Assembly (NCBI GenBank): GCA_964030785.1
Contig: OZ034968.1
Location: 51,484,730-51,548,729, forward strand
DNA length: 64,000 nucleotides
DNA from: Siderastrea siderea
Lineage: Eukaryota; Cnidaria; Anthozoa; Scleractinia; Rhizangiidae
Direction of reading: 5' to 3'
In this document: piece by piece, positions 57,547 through 64,000 of the stretch
How positions within the stretch are numbered: the first letter of the stretch is position 1
Layout of the letters: each line of letters starts with the position of its first letter
The notes under the pieces: generated by a model
Told to the model about the DNA's origin: nothing
The model's database searches: none
Seen by the model: the letters and a program-made list of their open reading frames with translations, nothing else
Position numbers and translations under genes: made by a program

Positions 57547-58223
57547 CCAACTGTCTGCCGATGGGGTGCAGTGGCACTTCAATCCCCCGTCCTCGCCCCA
57601 CTTTCGAGGCGTTTGGGAACGCCTCGTTCAGTCTGCCAAAAGAGCGCTAAAGGCGGTGGCAGGAAAGCAGTGTGTCAATGATGAAACGTTACTCACGTTT
57701 ATGGCTGAAGTTGGAGTCGTTACTGAATGGTCGCCCCCTTACTCATGTTAGTACTGCTTATCGCGACGAAGAAGCTTTGACGCCGAAACACTTTCTGTTC
57801 GATCGAGGAAACCCTAACGTCCCGTCAGATGTCGTCAATGATAAGGACTTGTGTAGTCGTAAGAGGTGGAAGCACGCGCAAGTAATGACCCAGCACTTCT
57901 GGAAACGCTGGCTCCGAGAATATCTTCCAGCGCTGACGGAACGCCGAAAGTGGACAAATGACGCCCGCAATGTTCGTGAAGGAGACCTCGTCCTCGTCGT
58001 CGATGAGAATTCCCCTCGCGGGTGTTGGCCATTTGGTCGTGTACTAAGAGTGCTTCCAGGAGACGACGGAAGAGTCAGAGCAGCCGAAGTCCGCACCAAG
58101 AGTGGGACCTACATCCAACCTGTTGTTAAACTGTGTTTACTAGAAGGTGCGAAGCAGTGTTCGTCGCCTCGCCCCGCCGTCGAACACGGGGGGAGGATGT
58201 TCGCGCCAAAACTGAACACGTGA
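57446..58223 (+). pseudogene. BEL integrase C-terminal part, two frames
   Basis: 57490-57670 carries PPSSPHFRGVWERLVQSAKR with the catalytic Glu. A frameshift at about 57675-57720 leads to SLLNGRPLTHVS and LTPKHFLFDRG, then the post-integrase domain typical of BEL elements (WKRWLREYLPALTERRKW, REGDLVLVVDENSPRGCWP). The reading ends inside the 3' LTR. Confidence 0.85.
58184..58197 (+). other. polypurine tract
   Basis: GGGGGGAGGA directly precedes the 3' LTR; expected plus-strand primer. Confidence 0.75.
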
Positions 58224-58392
58224 TCACATGTCACGCAACGAGTTTAATCGACCTTTGTAATCGCCTTCGACTCGTGTTACGTTGATGTTTTGTAATTCAG
58301 GAGCAGCTGATTAAATCTAGTTCTAGTTGAAGATAACTGTTTCGTCGTCCGTTTAATCACGTTTGAATTCATCCCGAACATCCGTCTGAACA
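58198..58392 (+). repeat. 3' LTR (195 bp)
   Basis: TGTTCGCGCC...GTCTGAACA, same length as the 5' LTR, followed by ATAAG. Confidence 0.92.
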
Positions 58393-58774
58393 ATAAGTCC
58401 CAACAGATTCCGGCTTAACTGCATAATATATGCCCCTTCACATGAACTATTTTCTGTGTGGCCGCCAAGCCGGCTCCGCGATGCGCAGAAATTATTTTTA
58501 TTCGCGGTAAGCGGAAAATAGGAAAACATTACCGTGTATTCCGCGTGCTGTAAACGTTCCCCACTTAAGCTTCCGCGAAAAGAATATTATTCGAAGTTCC
58601 TATATTAAAACTAGTGGATAACAGAACATTACCGTGTATTCCTCGTTCTATAAAGGAGAATACTACTCGAAATTTATTTGAATTACTCGGCCACCTATAA
58701 CGTGAAAATATAAACAACCGAGCTTAATCGACCATAACAAACCTTAATACTGTGTATTGCTTGTTCTTTTTACT

Positions 58775-58910
58775 GTGTAGCCAGCTCCTAACATCCCTCG
58801 TACATTTCAATTTATCTCTCTCCACGTACCGCGTAGCCAGCTCCTAATAATATATCTCTTTTATACTTCAATTAAGTTCTCTTGGCGTAGGGCGTAGCGA
58901 GCTCCCAAAG
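58775..58910. repeat. degenerate GTAGCCAGCTCCTAA repeats
   Basis: GTAGCCAGCTCCTAA at 58779 and about 58833, and GTAGCGAGCTCCCAAA at about 58897, about 60 bp apart with related spacers (ACTTCAATT...CTCT). ACATTACCGTGTATTCC occurs twice just upstream (about 58527 and 58629). Confidence 0.6.
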
Positions 58911-59105
58911 TCTTACATAATTGGCTATTAAGAGGCAATGTCCACTAAGACCGAGCGAAATCGAAAATATGTGGCACATGATGAAAAATCAAAATTCTCT
59001 ATTTTTCGCCCAGAGATACCTTATGGTAGCTCTAGAAACGTGGTGGCATTTTTTGTTGAGAAACTATTTTTAAACCTCAAAAAAATTAAAAAAACCGTTA
59101 CCGCA

Positions 59106-59585
59106 CTACGTGTCTCTACAAACACCCCGAATAAACGCGAATAATACCTTCTCGTAAACTTCGCTCTGTTTAATTCGCGTCATGGAACAATCCTGTTTTG
59201 AGCTTAGAAATTTGCTGTTGAAGAGTTTACAAGTAATTTGAGTCAAATTATTCTTTTGTGGATTAATTTTCAAGGTCATGGCAGGCTGCTGAAAACCAAT
59301 AAAATTCGCTTGCTTTGAATTCTCAATTTGGCACAGTTTTTCAAGAGAAAGTTTCCCTCCCCGGTAAAACACCGAATCACTTGAAATTCAGAATTCTTGA
59401 AAGAGGAAATGCCGTTCTTAAACCAGGTTTAAATATTAGTTTCGGGCTTTTTATTAGCGCCGAGTACAAACGCTCTCAAAATCCCGATAATTACAACATT
59501 AACACGTCAACAATTGGCACATACCTCCGACCAAATAACCGAAAACGTGGACATTTCTTCTATTTTGGTTGGTATTCGGTTGTAA
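59106..59585 (+). repeat. ORF-bearing repeat, left copy of an inverted pair
   Basis: Contains a frame (59315-59635) starting MNSQFGTVFQEKVSLPGKTP and SAEYKRSQNPDNYNIN. The same frame appears on minus at 63782-63549. Nucleotide homology extends from about 59106 to 59585. The peptide is not recognised. The pair may be long terminal repeats of a DNA element of at least 4.9 kb. Confidence 0.75.
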
Positions 59586-60067
59586 TCCACAGCAGAAAGG
59601 TAATGTCTAGCTCATCTGAATATGGTATTGTCTAAATATCAGGTTCTGTGCGTACTCTTTCATAATAACCATCTTGGCGTCTGGGGTCAACAACATCACT
59701 GAAGCATCGCGAATTGGCGATCAACCCAAATGACTTATCTCCATCCCGCCTCCTTCAGGAATAAAATGATTTTGCCTTATTTGAACTTCAAAAGAGTTTT
59801 CTCCTATAAGACGTCTTTTCTTGATCTGTATTCGTTGTAAAATTTCGAAACGATAATTTCTTGCCGAAAGCTTACAAGCCTGTTCAGTTTGAGTCACGCA
59901 AGAAAATGTCACGCACTTGATTTTAACTGACGTCGGGTTTGACTTGGAGGGGGAAATGCACAGGAAACAAAAAAAAACAACAACAACAACAACAACAAGC
60001 AAGCAAAAACAAACAAACAAAAACAAAGCAATGAGAACTTTGAAAATCTGTGGACCCAAGGACCGAT

Positions 60068-60524
60068 TACCGTCAACTGCCTCTTATAAGTCCTGGGCTT
60101 ATACAACTTTGTAAGGGGTTTTGGGTGGGCTTGTAAACGGAAGGGCTTATATCCGGGGGGGCTTATGAGTTTCGAAATGAGCCACAGCAGTGTTGATCGA
60201 AATACATTTTTAATTTACCAGTTTTTAATTAACCTTTGAAACGTCACAATAAATAGAATTCGTTTCAATTTTAATTTAACAACAAAATCAAAAACAACGC
60301 GAACGTAACCGGAACGTAACAAAACAGAAGCTCAGAGTTCATCTTCGCAGTGTTCTGTGAGAGTGCTTAATATTAAGGAAACAGGGCAAACTAGAGGGCG
60401 ACTTATATCCGGTGGAGCTTATACCGGATGTATTTTTTTGTTCACAGGTAGATGGGCCTATAACCGGGGGGGGGGGGGGGGGGGGCTTGTAAGCGGTTGG
60501 GTTTGTAAGTGGCAGTTAGCGGTA
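60068..60524. mobile_element. MITE with TACCG..AACTGCC ends and inner G run
   Basis: Left end TACCGTCAACTGCCTCTTAT pairs imperfectly with the right end (GTGGCAGTTAGCGGTA, ending 60524). TTATAAGYCC/GGGCTTRTAA words recur near both ends, and TA may be the target site. It holds a 20-base G run at 60466-60485. Confidence 0.6.
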
Positions 60525-60950
60525 TTTATGTATTTATCAGTATCATTAGAGGCAGTGAAGCCTTGCCAAAACCTTGCCTGTTACTAGGGCTTTGAAAAAG
60601 AAATTATTATTAGGTCTCTATGTATTGGTCTTCAAAAGTTGGTCAAGACAGGAGTGAGAATGTAAGAATGTATGTTGAGTTTACTCAAGCCCAAACCAGG
60701 GATGTGGCCAGGGGTGCCGGAACCGTCTTTTTCGTTCTTTATAAGCTTGTGAAACCATTTTATGGCAAACCTAGCGGATTACAATTTTATACATGAAACT
60801 CGAAATTAAGTTGAGTTTGAAACTCAACTCATGTTGAAACTCATCATGACAAGGAGTCCTAATGTTTAGGGCTCTTTGTCGCTTTCCGCCTGATCTTCTA
60901 AGCAGTGCAGGCGACGAAGGTGGAGAACCATCCTTGTGACGAATGGCTAA

Positions 60951-61084
60951 CGCTCGAAACGTCAGCTTTCAATCTCTTCACGGTGGCTCAATTTACCTTA
61001 TCAACTCAGCTGATAAATACAAAGTTTTGTGTTTCGCTTCCCCACCGATGCAGCACCACAGTTTCTCTAGAAACTAACCCCCTT
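60951..61084 (+). repeat. dispersed repeat copy B (relative of 1277-1371)
   Basis: GCTCGAAACGTCAGCTTTC, TTACCTTATCAACTCAGCTG, TTCCCCACCGATGCAGCACC, AAACTAACCCC: fuller than copy A. Possibly Penelope-related. Confidence 0.6.
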
Positions 61085-61099
61085 GTTTGTCAAGAGAAA

Positions 61100-63494
61100 G
61101 TTGGCTGTGCGATTTTTCTCCGTCTTCTCACGGTTGAGGAGAACGAGCTCGGTTTCGCTTAGAGCACTGCTATGGACGGTAGACCATCAGATGACAGGAC
61201 CTTAGTTTTCAGCGCAGATATTGGTCTTATAGGTCCCACGCCATATGCTCTTCATACACGGACGGATTCCTTCTTTAGAAAACTGTATATTCACACCATC
61301 GATCTTCCAAGTGGCAACTAAACGGCTTGCAATGGACGTGCACCGGATAACACTTAAGGATGGTTCTCCACCGGGATCTTGATATCGTGTCCGGAGTTTA
61401 GGAGGACAAATGTATCCGACTTAGTCTCCGCCGGCCTTGCGGTTGCAGGCTCCCTTCCCTCCATGGGAAGGGAAGGGAGCCAAGAGTTTGAACACCACGC
61501 CCAGCTCTGCTCCTAGTACTAATGCGCAAACTATGGTGGCCCTGCAGGCCCTGCAGTGGTAGCAGCCAGCACTGTCTTGCCGGAAGCTGACTGTCTTCAG
61601 GGATGGTATGGTAGTGAATCTGCTTAATGACGTCTGCCATCACAGCGAGGAATGCACGAAAGTGGGTATGAGAAAAAAGTGTACTTACCAGAGCCCACTG
61701 GACGGAATACACCGATGTGTTGCAAAATAGCTTTGGACTCCGACTTGTCATTTCCACGGTCTGCTTTTCTCACTTTCCCGTTCGAGGCATACTTAGACAG
61801 CCCTGGTAGAACTCAACATGACCAACGTCGATTAGTTCCCTCTGCGCTATTCCCAGACAAGAGCGATGGGCTGGGCAAATGGTCCATGTTAAGAATACTA
61901 ATTAAAAATACTTTTGCGCGTGCTAAAAGAAAATCAACGAAGCTCAACTTCTGAGAGGGTATCGCTGATTCTAATACTGCAAGTGTGACCCGAAAAGTCT
62001 TTTTTTGCAACTGGAATAGCAACTGCTTGTTCATATCGCTTGTAAGAGGCGCAAACGCCTGCAACTAGTTTCTGAAAAGAATAAGTGACCTCTATTCGTA
62101 GCCAAGGGAGATAATGGTTTGATTGGCTATTGTACTCGGTGACAGGGGTCCTGACTGCGAGAACTCCAAAGAACCTATCCTTTTACAATGGCGCGATATA
62201 GAGGAAGCGCTCTACAACTGCTGCGTGTTAAATCTGGCGTTTTCCTTTTTTTTTCTTTTTTTTTCACGAAAATTATCAGTTTTTGAACATTTACTCAAAG
62301 CCGATCCGTAGTTAAGAAATTTTGTCTACTTTCCAATAATGCCGCACCTGAAATTCTCACACGCCTGATTTCCAACAAGAAAATCATTTCCGCAAATGGC
62401 AGCTTCTCGAGGCGCCTTCCTCGACGCAACACTGGTGGCTTGCAAGTAATATTGAAATCCTTCACCGGGAAATTAATTAGACTTGAAAAGTCGAACTCTT
62501 GAAAAGTCGAACTCTGCATAAGATATAAAAAAATATATCGATGTTTGCTATTTTAGACTATCGGAAGCTCATACTTTCTGCTTCTAGTGAACACGTGACA
62601 ATTCGCCAGAGCGTCACAAAATGTACATCTATGTAATCTGCAACTTGTTTTGCACAGGTCAGAATTGTGTGGTGAATAGTCCCGTCATATGCAGTATCAC
62701 TCTATTTTACTAGTCGAAAGATATTTCAGGCATAACTTCGGCGGTGTAAAATGACACCAAACAGGAGGACGGAATGTGAGTAAAACAAACACAGTTGTAG
62801 CCAAGTGCTACGCATTGAAAACTTACGATTATAGAGAAAAGTGAACTTAAAATTTTCAGGAAACTTGTAAAAAACAAATGGATGCCTTCTTTGTTGGCCT
62901 TCAATATGCTTTAGTTTAAATCATGGGAAAAAATCAGCTATCTCTGCGGTTTGTTTTTACATTGAGGTAGTCCGGCATCTGGGATGAAAACGGGAAACGG
63001 TCATTCCGGTCGAGTTGCTGAAACAAACGCCATCACTATTTACATCGCCTTCTATCTTGTACAATTTTTTTCATAGCTTAAGTTATTTCAGACGTCCTAA
63101 TCTTTCCATTTTTTTCCCCATTTTTGCAATGCCATCACCAAAACCTATCCTGTGACTTGACCACAACCCGTTGCGTGACAGACAAATTTAGTTAAATCAG
63201 ACCATAATAACAGTGCGGTTTCTGAGATGAATGTGGAGATCACGCTGCAAAGTTATTTAGTTTCTTCAGGGAATTAACACTGGGAGATTTTAAAAATTCA
63301 TTTGCCATTCGTTAAGGGATGTGAATGTGTTGGTGGAGTCGTTACTCATTACTTGAAAGTCAATCTGGAGATACCAGGAGATAACGGTCGATTCCACGCG
63401 TCAAGATGGCCCTTGAACAGTACACCTAAAACTTGACAAAAACTGGCATTTAGACAAAATCGTATTCAAGGTAAGCTAGATATGACCTTTATCC
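61100..63494. other. mostly empty interior of the inverted pair
   Basis: No complete gene seen. A possible broken exon lies at about 61695-61790 (minus) and is described in the findings. The rest is AT-rich with short open frames. Confidence 0.4.
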
Positions 63495-64000
63495 TGTACT
63501 TTTCATCCAAATACCAAAGGAAACAAGGAAAAAATTCCAAGTTTTCGGCTATTCGGTCGGAGGCACGAGCCTATTGTTTGTACTGGTTGACAGGTTAATG
63601 CTATAATTATCGGGATTTTGAGAGCGTTTGTACTCGGCGCTGATTAAAAGCCCGAAACTAATTTTTAAACCTGATGTTAGAATGGTATTTCGTCTTTCAA
63701 GAATTCTGAATTTCAAGTGATTTGGTGTTTTACCGGGGAGGAAAACTTTCTCTTGAAAAACTCTGCCAAATTGAGAATTCAAAGCAAGCGAATTTTAGTG
63801 ATTTTCAGCAGCTCGCCATGACCTTGAAAATTAATTCACAGATCTAAAACAGGACTCAATTACTTCCTACACACTTTAAAAGCAAACTTCCACGCTTAAA
63901 ATGGGGGTTTTCTGTGGTGCAAATCAAACAGAGCGAAGTTTACGAGAAGGTATGATACACGTTTATTTCGCGTGTTTACAGGACACGTGTGGCGTAAACA
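63495..64000 (-). repeat. ORF-bearing repeat, right copy of the inverted pair
   Basis: Inverse of 59106-59585, with minus-strand frame 63782-63549 (MNSQFGRVFQEKVFLPGKTP, SAEYKRSQNPDNYSIN). Homology continues to the window edge (CGCGTGTTTACAGGACACGT), so the outer end lies outside. Confidence 0.75.

Larger units (their letters stand above)
52066..58392 (+). mobile_element. BEL/Pao LTR retrotransposon, full length but defective
   Basis: A 6.33-kb element with matching LTRs, primer-binding site, polypurine tract and 5-bp duplication. Domain order is gag, Cys/His-rich region, aspartic protease, reverse transcriptase, RNase H, integrase and a C-terminal domain after integrase, as in BEL/Pao. No envelope-like gene. 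Coding text moves among all three frames, with at least eight breaks. Confidence 0.93.

Overview
The window is eukaryotic and animal: AT-rich, intron-containing, with long non-coding stretches, a rhodopsin-type 7TM receptor, and a transposon mix (BEL/Pao, Penelope-like, Tx1/L1-like and CR1/L2-like LINEs, Crypton, hAT, many MITEs). My best guess is an anthozoan cnidarian such as a stony coral. This rests on recalled similarity of the repeats and the receptor, not on a search.

Host genes are few. The left edge (1-1140, minus) holds a continuously open exon of about 379 codons that runs out of the window; its product is not recognised. An aminergic-type GPCR sits in one coding exon at 12519-11419 (minus); it keeps the amine-binding Asp but lacks both Cys of the usual TM3-ECL2 disulfide. 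A hAT-derived BED-finger protein (47216-46197, minus) may be a domesticated gene or a transposon remnant.

Most other structure is mobile DNA, much of it nested. (1) 23687-26174 is a 5'-truncated Tx1/L1-like LINE with a 15-bp target-site duplication (TSD). (2) 26504-30460 is a two-gene DNA transposon: a four-exon IS630/Tc1-like DD34E transposase faces a four-exon second gene with a PB1-like N-terminus and a SHOCT-like C-terminus. Its ends are packed with TTCGAT-type repeats, and a 6-bp repeat flanks it instead of the TA expected for this transposase family. It landed in a MITE whose intact relative lies at 50789-50965, and a small retroposon later split its first exon. (3) 31285-32090 is a decayed Penelope-like element. 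(4) 33960-32552 is a Crypton-type tyrosine recombinase with one stop and one frameshift. (5) 34374-35182 is a TA-flanked MITE holding a retroposon 3' end. (6) 40366-41467 is a fold-back element with 410-bp arms and a 9-bp TSD. (7) 48265-49604 is another fold-back element with a TTAA TSD, inserted in the last codons of a LINE. (8) 52066-58392 is a BEL/Pao retrotransposon with both LTRs, a 5-bp TSD and many coding lesions. (9) 59106-64000 is bounded by two inverted copies of an ORF-bearing repeat.

Long intervals (4.35-8.6, 12.6-17.3, 17.5-23.6, 35.2-40.3, 41.5-43.7, 61.1-63.5 kb) show no gene I can support. The most unusual system is the 26.5-30.5 kb transposon.
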